Assembly (NCBI GenBank): GCA_043736155.1
Contig: JAYTDA010000172.1
Coordinates: 1-64,000, forward strand
DNA length: 64,000 nucleotides
Reading direction: 5' to 3'
DNA from: JANNRR01 sp043736155
GTDB lineage: Bacteria > Pseudomonadota > Alphaproteobacteria > Rhodobacterales > Rhodobacteraceae
The notes under the pieces were generated by a model. That model made no database searches and was not told the origin of the DNA. It saw only the letters and a program-made list of their open reading frames with translations. The position numbers were made by a program, and so were the translations under genes. This document shows, one piece after another, positions 7,369 through 16,245 of the stretch (position 1 is the stretch's first letter; each line of letters starts with the position of its first letter).

Positions 7369-8733
7369 TCAATAGCGCGCCGCCCCATATATCTGGCTCA
7401 AATCGCCGCCCCAGTCGCCGTTGAAATGCGCCAGCATGGCATCGGCCTGCACCTGTCCGCTCTCGACATGCCCCATCAGCACATCCAGATAGGGCACCTC
7501 ATCCGTCCTGCCGTTGCCAGCCCGGGCCCGCGCCGTCAGCCCGGCGGCTGAAATCGCCAGCACTTCGCGCGCCAGATCGCGCATCTTCACGCCGCCCGCC
7601 TCGGCCTGCAAGCCATCCACCGACGCCGCCACCCGCAGCGCCTCTCGGGTCTCGGCGGACCAGCCTTTGGCCACATCCCATGCGGCATCCAGCGCACTCT
7701 GGTCATACATCAGCCCAACCCAAAAGGCGGGCAGCGCCGCCAGATGGGCGACATCGCCACAATCGGCACCGCGCATTTCGATATAGCGCTTCATCCGCGC
7801 TTCCGGGAATACCGTGGTCAGATGGTCGGCCCAGTCGCTCAGCGTCGGGGTCTGGCCCGGCAAGGCCGGCAGATCTCCCTTCAGGAAATCGCGGAAGCTC
7901 TGGCCAAGCGCATTGATGTACCGCCCGTCGCGGTAGACAAAATACATCGGCACATCCAGCACATAGTTCGCCCAGGCCTCGAACCCGAACCCCGGCTCAA
8001 ACACCCAGGGCAGCATCCCGGTACGGGCGTCATCCAGCCCCCGCCAGATCCGCGACCGCCAGCTTTTGTGGCCGTTGACCTTGCCTTCAAAGAACGGCGA
8101 TGCGGCAAACAGCGCGGTTGCCACCGGCTGCAACGCCAGGGACACCCGCATCTTCTGCACCATGTCGGCCTCGGAAGCGAAATCGAGGTTCACCTGCACC
8201 GTACAGGTGCGGTACATCATCTGGGTGCCATGGCTGCCAACCCGGCCCATGTAATCGGTCATCAGCCGGTAGCGCCCCTTGGGCATCATCGGCATCTGCT
8301 CATGGCTCCAGACCGGGGCAGCCCCCAGCCCGATGAATCCCACCCCCATCGGCCCGGCGATCTCGGCCACTTCGGCCAGATGGCTGCGGGTTTCGGCGTC
8401 GGTCTGATGAATGCTGTCGAGCATCGCGCCCGACAGTTCGAACTGCCCGCCGGGTTCCAGCGACACATTGGCACCCGCCCGGGTCAGGCCGATGATCCGG
8501 CCCTGTTCCTGCACTTCCTTCCAGCCAAAGCGGTCGCGGAGCCCCTCCATCAGGGCCTTGATCGAGCGCGGGCCGTCATAGGGCAGCGGCGCAAGACTGT
8601 CGGTCAGAAAGCCGAACTTTTCATGCTCGGTGCCGATGCGCCATTCGGATTTGGGTTTGCAGCCAGAGGCGAGGAACTCGGCCAGCTGGTCGATATGGTC
8701 AATCGGTCCGCCGCCGGACTGGGGAATCGACAT
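7369..8733 (-). CDS. gshA: Glutamate-cysteine ligase, plant/alphaproteobacterial type
   Basis: Makes gamma-glutamylcysteine, the first step of glutathione synthesis. The 454-residue protein has the family landmarks WRIGTEHEKFGF near the N-terminus, GANVSLEPGGQFELSG, MYRTCTVQVNLDF and the FRDFLKG and MRGADCG motifs in order. The methionine beginning MSIPQSGGGPIDH was chosen; the open frame continues upstream for 49 low-quality codons. Monocistronic as far as seen. Cytosolic. Confidence 0.94.
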   Translation of the reverse strand: MSIPQSGGGPIDHIDQLAEFLASGCKPKSEWRIGTEHEKFGFLTDSLAPLPYDGPRSIKALMEGLRDRFGWKEVQEQGRIIGLTRAGANVSLEPGGQFELSGAMLDSIHQTDAETRSHLAEVAEIAGPMGVGFIGLGAAPVWSHEQMPMMPKGRYRLMTDYMGRVGSHGTQMMYRTCTVQVNLDFASEADMVQKMRVSLALQPVATALFAASPFFEGKVNGHKSWRSRIWRGLDDARTGMLPWVFEPGFGFEAWANYVLDVPMYFVYRDGRYINALGQSFRDFLKGDLPALPGQTPTLSDWADHLTTVFPEARMKRYIEMRGADCGDVAHLAALPAFWVGLMYDQSALDAAWDVAKGWSAETREALRVAASVDGLQAEAGGVKMRDLAREVLAISAAGLTARARAGNGRTDEVPYLDVLMGHVESGQVQADAMLAHFNGDWGGDLSQIYGAARY

Positions 8734-8883
8734 GGGCAGGCTCCGATCTGTTGCGGCGCCAGAGGTGTCTTGTCGGGCCGGGCAAGTCAAGGGGAGGCGG
8801 GTGGCAGAACACTGGCCAGGCCCTCGCCCCACGCCGCCCCGGCCCCCGAGCCGGGGCCTCCCGCGCACCGCTGCACACAACCC

Positions 8884-9399
8884 TCACCGCGCCAGCCGCA
8901 CCGGCCTTCGCCAGACCACCCGGTCGGCCGGGTCCGCTGTCTCCAGTGCCGCCAGCAGCTGTGCCATATCCAGCCCCGGCAGGGCGGCAAAGCTGTCAAA
9001 CAGCGCCTCTGCCCCCAGCGCCTCCACCGGCACCGGCACCGGTGCACCGGCCATCGATGCCATGCGCCAGACCTGCTGCCCCGCGCCATCGCGGATCAGC
9101 GCCAGTTCGACCAGATCGGGCATCCCGACAAAGCCGCCACCAAACGGGCCAAGGTAGGCCATCTGCCCTTCGACCACCCGGACAATGCCGGGGGCGGTGG
9201 CGTCGCGCGAAAACCGCAACCGCCGCCAGCCGATCAGCGCCAGCGCCGCCCCCAGCGCCACAACGCCGCTGCCGACCAATGCCAGAAAACTGCCGCCCCG
9301 GGTCGCCAGCCACAGCCCCGCCAGCGCCACCGCCGCCGCAATCTCCACTTCACGCCAGCGCCGGATCAGGGCGGCGACTTCGGGGCGCAGGTAACTCAT
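8884..9399 (-). CDS. Membrane protein upstream operon partner of rsmE
   Basis: A 171-residue protein starting MSYLRPEVAALIRRWREVEI. Two closely spaced hydrophobic helices (about 20-36 and 42-60) are followed by a soluble domain with LGPFGGGFVGMPDLVELALI. Its ATG overlaps the rsmE stop by 4 nt (ATGA), so the two are translationally coupled, rsmE first. No function is known to me; the rsmE pairing looks conserved in relatives by memory. Confidence 0.75.
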   Translation of the reverse strand: MSYLRPEVAALIRRWREVEIAAAVALAGLWLATRGGSFLALVGSGVVALGAALALIGWRRLRFSRDATAPGIVRVVEGQMAYLGPFGGGFVGMPDLVELALIRDGAGQQVWRMASMAGAPVPVPVEALGAEALFDSFAALPGLDMAQLLAALETADPADRVVWRRPVRLAR

Positions 9400-10121
9400 C
9401 CCCAATCCCCCAGTTGCGCCTGCCACAGGGTCAGGGCGGCAACAGCGGCGGTATCGGCGCGCAGGATGCGGGGGCCGAGGCTGGTGGCGACCAACTGTGG
9501 CAGGGCGCGCAGGCGGGCCTGTTCGGCGTCGGAAAAGCCGCCTTCGGGGCCGGTCAGGATCGCCCAGGGCTGGCCTTTGGTGGCCTGCGGCAACGGGCGG
9601 GTACCCTGCCCCGCCAGATGTTCATCGCACCACAGCAGGTGCCGGTCGGCGGGCCAGGTGGCCAGCAGGTGCTCCAGCGCCACCAGATCCGCCACTTCGG
9701 GCACAAAGGTGCCGCCACATTGTTCCGCAGCTTCAACCGCATGGGCCTGCAACCGGTCCTGCCGCACCCGTTCGGCATTGGTGAACTGGGTCTGCACCGG
9801 GATGATCCGCGCCACCCCCAGTTCCGCCGCCTTTTCCACGATGAAATCGGTGCGCGCCTTCCTGATCGGGGCAAACAGCAGCCACAGGTCGGGCGGCAGA
9901 CGCAAGGGTGCTGTCTGCTCCACACAGCTCAGCTCCCCCCCCCGTTTGCCGGTTTTGCCGACCGTGGCCCGCCATTCGCCATCGCGCCCGTTGAACAGAA
10001 AGACCGGGGCCCCCGGTTCCAGCCGCATCACCGCAAACAGGTAATGCGCCTGTGCCTCGTTCACTGCGACAGCTTGCCCCGGGCCAAGCGGTTGATTTAC
10101 ATAAAGCCTGATCCGCGCCAT
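9396..10121 (-). CDS. rsmE: 16S rRNA (uracil1498-N3)-methyltransferase
   Basis: SPOUT-class methyltransferase of 30S subunits. The 241-residue protein has an N-terminal PUA-like part and the C-terminal knot with LTGPEGGFSDAE and LGPRILRADTAAVAAL, and the FVPEVAD and DFIVEKAAELGV segments. The methionine beginning MARIRLYVNQPLGPGQ was selected; earlier in-frame codons run into the ubiA promoter. Divergent from ubiA, 65 nt apart, and coupled to the following membrane protein gene by a 4-nt overlap. Confidence 0.93.
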   Translation of the reverse strand: MARIRLYVNQPLGPGQAVAVNEAQAHYLFAVMRLEPGAPVFLFNGRDGEWRATVGKTGKRGGELSCVEQTAPLRLPPDLWLLFAPIRKARTDFIVEKAAELGVARIIPVQTQFTNAERVRQDRLQAHAVEAAEQCGGTFVPEVADLVALEHLLATWPADRHLLWCDEHLAGQGTRPLPQATKGQPWAILTGPEGGFSDAEQARLRALPQLVATSLGPRILRADTAAVAALTLWQAQLGDWG

Positions 10122-10186
10122 CGTTACCCTGCCGCCTGGTTGACCTGCCGCCTGAATTGCCCCTGCATAGGACCGGAGACCCCAGA

Positions 10187-11188
10187 ATGCCAGTATCCGA
10201 TGATCCGGTTGGCGAAATCCCCGCGATCCCCACAACCCCCGCCACCCCGGCACCGGTTGCCGATGCGCCCACCGGCAACTGGGTCGACCGCTTTGCCCCT
10301 GCCGCCACCCGCCCCTACCTGCGGCTCAGCCGGGCTGACCGGCCGATTGGGACCTGGCTGCTGTTCATCCCCTGTTTGTGGGGGACGCTGCTGGCGGCGG
10401 GCGGTGACCCTGCGGGATGGAAACCCTGGGATGGCTGGATCATCGCCGGATGTGGCCTTGGCGCCTTTCTGATGCGGGGGGCAGGATGTACCTGGAACGA
10501 CATCACCGACCGCGACATTGATGCACAGGTCGCCCGGACCCGGTCACGCCCGATCCCGTCTGGGCAGGTTTCGGCGCGGGCGGCGCTGATCTGGATGGTG
10601 GTGCAAAGCCTTGGCGCGTTTTTCATCCTGATCAGCTACAATGATGTGACGATTGCGCTGGGTATCGCGTCACTGGCGCTGGTGGCGGTCTATCCCTTTG
10701 CCAAGCGGTTCACCTGGTGGCCCCAGGTGTTTCTGGGGTTGGCGTTCAACTGGGGGGCTTTGCTGGCAGCAGCTGCCCATTCCGGCAGCATCAGCCTGGC
10801 ATCGGTGCTGCTGTACCTGTCGGGCATATCCTGGACGCTGTTTTACGACACGATCTATGCCCATCAGGACCGTGAGGATGATGCGATGATCGGGGTGAAA
10901 TCGACGGCGCGGCTGTTTGGCGCGGCCACGCGTCTGTGGTTGCGGGCCTTCATGGTGGCGGCGGTGGTGCTGATGGCGGCGGCGGTGGTGGTGGCGATGC
11001 TGCCGCACGGCAAGCCGCTGGCGCTGCTGCTGGGGGTTGCCGGGGCCTGGGCGCTGGGCTGGCACCTGTCGTGGCAACTGGGGCGGCTGGATATCGATGA
11101 CCCGGCGCTGTGTCTGCGGCTGTTCCGCTCAAACCGCAATGCCGGGCTGTTGCCTGCGCTGTTTCTCGCCGCTGCCCTGCTGGTGTGA
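10187..11188 (+). CDS. ubiA: 4-hydroxybenzoate polyprenyltransferase
   Basis: Integral membrane prenyltransferase attaching the isoprenoid tail to 4-hydroxybenzoate in ubiquinone synthesis. The 333-residue protein has the two aspartate-rich motifs NDITDRDID and YDTIYAHQDREDD that bind Mg-diphosphate, in a multi-helix protein with an N-terminal proline-rich extension of about 40 residues. The ATG preceded by GGAGACCCCAGA was chosen. Divergent from rsmE. Confidence 0.94.
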   Translation: MPVSDDPVGEIPAIPTTPATPAPVADAPTGNWVDRFAPAATRPYLRLSRADRPIGTWLLFIPCLWGTLLAAGGDPAGWKPWDGWIIAGCGLGAFLMRGAGCTWNDITDRDIDAQVARTRSRPIPSGQVSARAALIWMVVQSLGAFFILISYNDVTIALGIASLALVAVYPFAKRFTWWPQVFLGLAFNWGALLAAAAHSGSISLASVLLYLSGISWTLFYDTIYAHQDREDDAMIGVKSTARLFGAATRLWLRAFMVAAVVLMAAAVVVAMLPHGKPLALLLGVAGAWALGWHLSWQLGRLDIDDPALCLRLFRSNRNAGLLPALFLAAALLV

Positions 11189-11248
11189 TTGCTCCGGGGC
11201 CTCTGGCACCGTAAGACCGCAGTCAACCGACCCAAGGACCTCGCCCTG

Positions 11249-13315
11249 ATGCGCCTGACGCCGCCCCTGATCGCCCTGGCTGCCTTTGCCACTGCCGCCT
11301 GTCTGGCGTGGCTGGGGGCGCTGTGGGCGGTGACGGCGATTGAAAGCCGGGCCACTGCGGCGGTGACCCGGGCGCTGATGCTGGACGGGGTGACCTGGGC
11401 TGTGGCCCGGGCCGACGGCTTGCAACTGGAACTCAGCGGCACCGCCCCGACCGAGTCGGAACGGTTCCATGCGCTGACCGTGGCCGGAACCCTGGTTGAT
11501 GCCGCCCGCCTGATCGATGCGATGCAGGTCGCCCCCTCCATCGCCATCGCGCCACCGCGCTATTCGGTGGAAATTCTGCGCAATTCCGATGGCATTTCGC
11601 TGATCGGCCTGATCCCCTCTGCGGCTTCAGGGCGGGCGGCGATGCTGGCCTCGATTGCCCGGCTGGCCGGCGGTGTCAAGGTGACCGACATGCTGAACAC
11701 CGCCGATTATACGGTGCCACCCAACTGGGACACCGCCGTTGCCTATGGCATAACGGCGCTGGAACTGCTGCCCCGGTCCAAGATCTCGATCCTGTCGGAC
11801 CGGGTCACCATTACCGCCATTGCCGACAGTGCCGCCGAAAAGCGGCGGATGGAAACCGCACTGGCCAAAAGCCAGCCAGCGGGGCTGGCGGTGGAAATGG
11901 CAATATCGGCACCCCGGCCGGTGATTACCCCCTTTACCCTGCGGTTCCTGATCGAACCGGACGCGGCACGGTTCGATGCCTGTTCCGCCGATACCGCCCT
12001 GGCGCGGGATACCATTCTGGCGGCGGCCACCAAAGCGGGGCTGCAGGGCAAGGCGGATTGTGTGCTGGGCCTTGGTGTCCCCTCGCCCAACTGGGCACAG
12101 GCGGTGGCCACCGGCATTGCCGGGCTGGCGGAACTGGGTGGGGGCAGTCTGACCTTTTCCGATGCCGATATCAGCCTGATCGCCGGGCCAAAGGTCGATC
12201 AGGCCAGCTTTGACCGGGTGGTCGGCGATCTGAATGCCCGGCTGCCCGAAGTGTTTTCGCTGAAAGCGGTGATGCCGGAACAGACCGCCGCTGTGGTCGC
12301 CAGTGCCGGACCGGTGGAATTCACCGCAGCGCTGTCCGACGACGGGCAAGTGCAGCTGCGCGGCCGCCTGCCCGATGAACGGGTCCGCGATGCGGTTGAC
12401 AGCTATGCCCGTGCCCGCTTCGGCTCGGAACAGGTTTACACCGCTACAAGGCTGGATGGCGGTTTACCCGCTGGCTGGCCGTTGCGGGTGCTGTCGGCGC
12501 TGGAGGCACTGGCGGAACTGGACCGGGGCACGGTACTGGTGCAACCCGGGGCGCTGGAAATCAGGGGGGTCACCGGCAACCCCGATGCCAGCGCCACCAT
12601 CGCCCGTATCCTGTCGGAAAAGCTGGGATCAGGGCAGGATTTCCGCATTGTCGTCGCCTATGACAAGGCGCTGGACCCCAATGCCGGGCTGCCGACGCCA
12701 AGGGAGTGCGGCGCCAACATCGAAACCCTGCTGACCCGGCAAAAGATCGGCTTTGAACCCGGCAAGGCCGAAATTGACCCGGCAACCGGCTCCACCATCA
12801 CGGCGATTGCCCGGGTGCTGGCGCGCTGTGGGGCAATTCCGTTTGAAATCGGTGCCCACAGCGATGCCCAGGGCCGCGATGCCATGAACCTGTCGCTGTC
12901 CCAGGCGCGGGCCGAGGCGGTGGTGCTGGCGCTGGCGGAACTGGGTGTTGCGGTGGCGGGGCTCAGCGCCAGGGGCTATGGCGAAACCCAGCCGATTGCC
13001 GACAACAAGACCGAATCCGGCCGCGAAGCCAACCGCCGCATCGTGTTCCGCCTGCTGGTGCCAGAGGCAGAGGCCGGGGCGGTTTCGCAGGCCACAGTCG
13101 CCGCTGATGCCGCTGCTGATGCCGCCGCGCCTGTGGCGGGTGCTCAAGGTACCACTGCACAATCCCCCGTGACAGATGCTGCGCCAGCAGATAGCTCTGG
13201 TGCCAACCCGAACCCCGCAGCGGCAGCGGCAGACCCACAGGTGGTGGTGCTGCCTGCGGCACAAAATCAGGCCCGACCAAAGCCCCGCCCGCCTGCGCCG
13301 AAAGCCGAAAACTGA
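11249..13315 (+). CDS. OmpA-family protein with repeated BON-like domains
   Basis: A 688-residue envelope protein. An N-terminal hydrophobic segment (MRLTPPLIALAAFATAACLAW) anchors or exports it. The central ~450 residues hold at least two or three repeats resembling BON modules (GLQLELSGTAPTESERFHAL, GQVQLRGRLPDERVRDAV). Residues about 525-625 are an OmpA C-terminal peptidoglycan-binding domain (FEPGKAEIDPATGS, EIGAHSDAQGRDAMNLSLSQ, GYGETQPIADN, EANRRIVFRL). The tail is an Ala/Pro-rich low-complexity stretch. It probably links the envelope to peptidoglycan. Starts 60 nt after ubiA; a small coiled-coil gene follows. Confidence 0.87.
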   Translation: MRLTPPLIALAAFATAACLAWLGALWAVTAIESRATAAVTRALMLDGVTWAVARADGLQLELSGTAPTESERFHALTVAGTLVDAARLIDAMQVAPSIAIAPPRYSVEILRNSDGISLIGLIPSAASGRAAMLASIARLAGGVKVTDMLNTADYTVPPNWDTAVAYGITALELLPRSKISILSDRVTITAIADSAAEKRRMETALAKSQPAGLAVEMAISAPRPVITPFTLRFLIEPDAARFDACSADTALARDTILAAATKAGLQGKADCVLGLGVPSPNWAQAVATGIAGLAELGGGSLTFSDADISLIAGPKVDQASFDRVVGDLNARLPEVFSLKAVMPEQTAAVVASAGPVEFTAALSDDGQVQLRGRLPDERVRDAVDSYARARFGSEQVYTATRLDGGLPAGWPLRVLSALEALAELDRGTVLVQPGALEIRGVTGNPDASATIARILSEKLGSGQDFRIVVAYDKALDPNAGLPTPRECGANIETLLTRQKIGFEPGKAEIDPATGSTITAIARVLARCGAIPFEIGAHSDAQGRDAMNLSLSQARAEAVVLALAELGVAVAGLSARGYGETQPIADNKTESGREANRRIVFRLLVPEAEAGAVSQATVAADAAADAAAPVAGAQGTTAQSPVTDAAPADSSGANPNPAAAAADPQVVVLPAAQNQARPKPRPPAPKAEN

Positions 13316-13347
13316 TCCCATGGCCGACTCCAGATGACCCACTCCAG

Positions 13348-13674
13348 ATGAACCGTACCGAATTCGTCATCGCCACCGCGATCATTCTGTTTGTCGCCTT
13401 TGGCCTTGGCTGGTTTGCCTATTGGCTGTTGCACCGCTTTACCCGGGTGACCCAGACCGAAATGGATGAGCTGGAACGCATGGCGCATGATCTGCATGAA
13501 GCCGAGGAATTGCGCGATCAGGCGATTGCCTATCTGGAACAGCGCGAAGCCGAACTGACCAGCCAGTTGCGCCAGACCGGGGCGGAACTGCAAGCCACCA
13601 TGGACGGCCTGCGCGAGGCCCGCGCCGAAGCCGAAGACCTGCGCGCCTACATGTCACGGATCAACGCCGGCTGA
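13348..13674 (+). CDS. Small membrane-anchored coiled-coil protein
   Basis: A 108-residue protein: one N-terminal transmembrane helix (about 7-29), then a long heptad-rich, charged helix (residues 38-105, TEMDELERMAHDLHEAEELR onward) predicted as a coiled coil. It follows the OmpA-family gene by 32 nt on the same strand and is likely co-expressed. A role in envelope structure is possible from context only. Confidence 0.75.
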   Translation: MNRTEFVIATAIILFVAFGLGWFAYWLLHRFTRVTQTEMDELERMAHDLHEAEELRDQAIAYLEQREAELTSQLRQTGAELQATMDGLREARAEAEDLRAYMSRINAG

Positions 13675-13785
13675 AAGCCGGGCGGATTTCGAGCCCTGCG
13701 CCCGTCGGGTCCGATGCCAAAGCGGCGCTTGAATGCCGGTTTCCGCCGGGTAGCTGATAGCAGCGTGACCCGGCGCGACGGCATG

Positions 13786-13811
13786 AAAAAAGGGGCAGGT
13801 TTCCCTGCCCC
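13786..13811 (-). terminator. Rho-independent terminator of the DUF481 gene
   Basis: On the minus strand an 8-bp GC stem (GGGGCAGG / CCTGCCCC) with a short loop is followed by six T. It lies 34 nt beyond the stop of the DUF481 gene. Confidence 0.85.
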
Positions 13812-13844
13812 AAAGGTGTGAAAAAGATTCCGGAACTGCCGGGG

Positions 13845-14675
13845 TCAGAAACCGAAGACCAGCGAAAGGCCCACGGTATTGTCAGTCTTGATGGCACGGC
13901 TGTCGTTATATTCGCTCAGATAGCTGATGCGGGTCGAAATCGCATCGCTCACCTTGAAGCTGACACCCAGGTCATTGTTGACTCGCAGTGCAGAATTCGA
14001 CGACAGAACGTCGATATCGTCGGACACAGACACCATGTCGTTGATCTTGTAATAGAACCGCGAAGAGGCAAGATAGCCCACTTCGGTCACATCATTGCCG
14101 ACACCATCTTTCAGATAGCTGGCACCGACACCGGCCTGCACCCGCCAGGCCATGGATTCGGTATTGATGAACCGGTAACCGGGACCGACACCCAGAAACG
14201 CATCGGTCTTGGTATCGGCAGCGGTGGTTGCCAGACCGTCATTCTGGACCCGGCCCAGAATAAAGCCGTAGAATCTGTCATTGATGTAATAGTTGACATC
14301 ATAGACGCCAAACACATCCTGCTTGGATTTCACCCCGGCGGCTTCGCTGAAATCGATCGCCATGCCGATGGTCTGGACCCATTGGCCAGAGGCAAAGCGC
14401 AACCGGGTGCCCAGCGAGAAATCCTGGGTGTCGGTGTTGCCCTTGGTGCCGGTATAGCTGAGCGATGCCGATCCCGACAGGCCTTCGCGGATATCGGGGT
14501 TGCCAAAGCGGAAATCGTCATTGGCCCGTGCCTGATCGTCGGCAACCTTGGTTTCAATGTCATCCAGCCGGTCATTCAACGCGGTGATACCGACCAGATC
14601 ACTCTGGGCAGCGGCGGCGGTGGTCAGCAAAGCAAAGGTGGCGGCAGCGGCGCCAAGCCGTTTCATTTTGGTCAT
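13845..14675 (-). CDS. DUF481/YdiY-family outer membrane protein
   Basis: A 276-residue exported protein. The signal peptide MTKMKRLGAAAATFALLTTA ends AAA-Q. The mature part alternates amphipathic beta strands (GSASLSYTGTKGNTDTQDFS is the typical DUF481 opening) and ends in the aromatic C-terminal signature GLSLVFGF of beta-barrel outer membrane proteins. Function of the family is unclear; it is often salt-induced. Own promoter region and own terminator, so monocistronic. Confidence 0.88.
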   Translation of the reverse strand: MTKMKRLGAAAATFALLTTAAAAQSDLVGITALNDRLDDIETKVADDQARANDDFRFGNPDIREGLSGSASLSYTGTKGNTDTQDFSLGTRLRFASGQWVQTIGMAIDFSEAAGVKSKQDVFGVYDVNYYINDRFYGFILGRVQNDGLATTAADTKTDAFLGVGPGYRFINTESMAWRVQAGVGASYLKDGVGNDVTEVGYLASSRFYYKINDMVSVSDDIDVLSSNSALRVNNDLGVSFKVSDAISTRISYLSEYNDSRAIKTDNTVGLSLVFGF

Positions 14676-14929
14676 GGTATCCTCTTGATCGTTTGCCCAT
14701 TGATGTTTGCCCAAACCCAAGGTCGGCCGGACGATTTGCCATGACGGATATCTAGGGGTGCCAGCCCCGCATGTGAAACAAGGATGCCTCTTGCAAGCCA
14801 TGAGAATTACTCGTGGTTACAGACCCTTGAATTGTGGCAAGCCATGCACTGCGGCGAAAGCTGATGCAGGTTAGGACCTCGGCGGAAGTCCCGCCTTTCA
14901 TCCAGCCGCTGTCGGCAGATATCAGCCTA

Positions 14930-15811
14930 TCAGATCAGGTCGATCACGTCTTGTGTGTCAGACTCCGCCTTGGCGACGACAGAAACCAGTGTCTGATTGG
15001 CAACAAGCGCCAGGTCTTCATCCAGATCATCACGCCACACCGACCATGCCGGATAGTGAAAGGAGGGGGCGTCCGGAACCATGTGCATCATGCCGCTGTC
15101 GGTATAGCGCTTGACAAAGCGGGCGGGCAGATAGGCGGCATAGTCGCGTTCCAGCACAAAGCGCGCCGCCAGCGATCCGATATCCAATGTCAGCCCGGGA
15201 TTGGTGAATTTGGCCAGATGACTGGCGTGGAACTGCAGGAATTCGGGGCCCCAGTCGACAAAGGCATAGCGGCCCTTGATATCCTCGGTCCGGTGGGTTT
15301 CAAACGGGGCCACCAGCACCAGTTCATCCTCCAGCAGCTTCTCGACACTCAGCCCCGGCCGCAGCGACGGCCGGTAGGTCAGCGAGATCTGCATCACCCC
15401 TTCGGTCATCGACCGGGTCAGCGAGTCGGGCAGCCCCAGTTCCGCCTTCAGACTCAGGTCGGGCATCGCCTGGCGCAACCCGTCGATCCAGCGAAACCCC
15501 ATGCGCGGCCACAACGACACCTGGGCCCCGATGGTCAGCGACCGGCTGTACCCCTCGGGGATGGCGACCTGTTGGCAGGCCTGGCGCCAGTTGCGCAGCA
15601 GAACCTGGGCAAACCCTTCGAATTCCTTGCCGGCCGGCGTCAGTTCGGCGCCGGTACTGGAGCGGGTGAACAAAGGGCGGCCCAATTGGCTTTCCAGCCG
15701 CTGAACCCGCAGACTGACTGCCGACTGGGTGACAAACAGCTTGTCAGCGGCAGACACGAATGACCCCGCTTCGGCGACTTCGATGAAGGTCTTGATCAGG
15801 GCCAGGTCCAT
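14930..15811 (-). CDS. LysR-family transcriptional regulator
   Basis: A 293-residue regulator: N-terminal winged helix-turn-helix (LALIKTFIEVAEAGSFVSAA ... QSAVSLRVQRLESQLGRPLF) and a C-terminal effector domain. MDLALIKTF was selected as start; the open frame upstream is made of short tandem repeats and is not protein-like. The nearest divergent gene is the M10/RTX peptidase 434 nt away, a possible target though the gap is wide. Effector unknown. Confidence 0.92.
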   Translation of the reverse strand: MDLALIKTFIEVAEAGSFVSAADKLFVTQSAVSLRVQRLESQLGRPLFTRSSTGAELTPAGKEFEGFAQVLLRNWRQACQQVAIPEGYSRSLTIGAQVSLWPRMGFRWIDGLRQAMPDLSLKAELGLPDSLTRSMTEGVMQISLTYRPSLRPGLSVEKLLEDELVLVAPFETHRTEDIKGRYAFVDWGPEFLQFHASHLAKFTNPGLTLDIGSLAARFVLERDYAAYLPARFVKRYTDSGMMHMVPDAPSFHYPAWSVWRDDLDEDLALVANQTLVSVVAKAESDTQDVIDLI

Positions 15812-15914
15812 TGCCGGAACTGGAAACCAGCACGGGAAACAAGTCAACCAGATCAGGCGTGACCGGGCAAAAAGCGCGGCTGGTTTTGCGCTGGAGCCTG
15901 TCGGGCAAAATGCC

Positions 15915-15968
15915 TGATCCGGGCCTGTCCCGGGTCTGATCCGGGTCTGATCCGGGCCTGATCCGGGG
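15915..15968. repeat. 11-bp tandem repeat upstream of the LysR gene
   Basis: Nearly five copies of TGATCCGGGYC, one with TGTCC in place of TGATCC. The 11-bp period equals roughly one helical turn, so it could be a binding array or simple slippage. Confidence 0.8.
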
Positions 15969-15980
15969 TGACAACCGGTG

Positions 15981-16004
15981 TTGGCGCAAGACATGCGCAA
16001 AACA
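15981..16004 (-). repeat. 24-nt sequence shared with the other RTX locus (copy 1)
   Basis: Reverse complement of the 24 nt at 39956-39979, with no mismatch. Its core is the palindrome-like GGCGCAAGACATGCGC. Here it lies about 240 nt upstream of the M10/RTX peptidase. Confidence 0.75.
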
Positions 16005-16110
16005 CGGACGCCAGGGTCAGTCTGGCGTTGCGATCACCGTCGGACCGACCCTGGAAATCCCCGATGTGACAAGCAACCCGTCGCCCCGGTGACGAAAGCG
16101 CTGCGGCCCG

Positions 16111-16134
16111 GCTTGTCTTTCGTGCAAATACTCC
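16111..16134. repeat. Dispersed intergenic repeat (copy 2)
   Basis: GCTTGTCTTTCGTGCAAATA plus CTCC, differing at two positions from the copy at 4562-4585. Confidence 0.5.
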
Positions 16135-16245
16135 CTGCTGCCCCACCCGGCGGCAACAGCGGCTGGATTAGTGCTGAAGTCATCGCCGTTTCATGATAAA
16201 GCGGCATCGTTCAACCCTTTCATCCGCTGCCACCGGAGGATTTTC

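Larger units (their letters stand above)
15812..16245. other. Long intergenic region upstream of the RTX peptidase
   Basis: Without a gene. It holds a tandem array of an 11-bp unit (15915-15968), a 24-nt sequence at 15981-16004 that recurs beside the other RTX gene, and copy 2 of a dispersed repeat (16111-16134). It should contain the promoters of the divergent LysR and peptidase genes; no convincing -35/-10 pair was identified. Confidence 0.65.
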
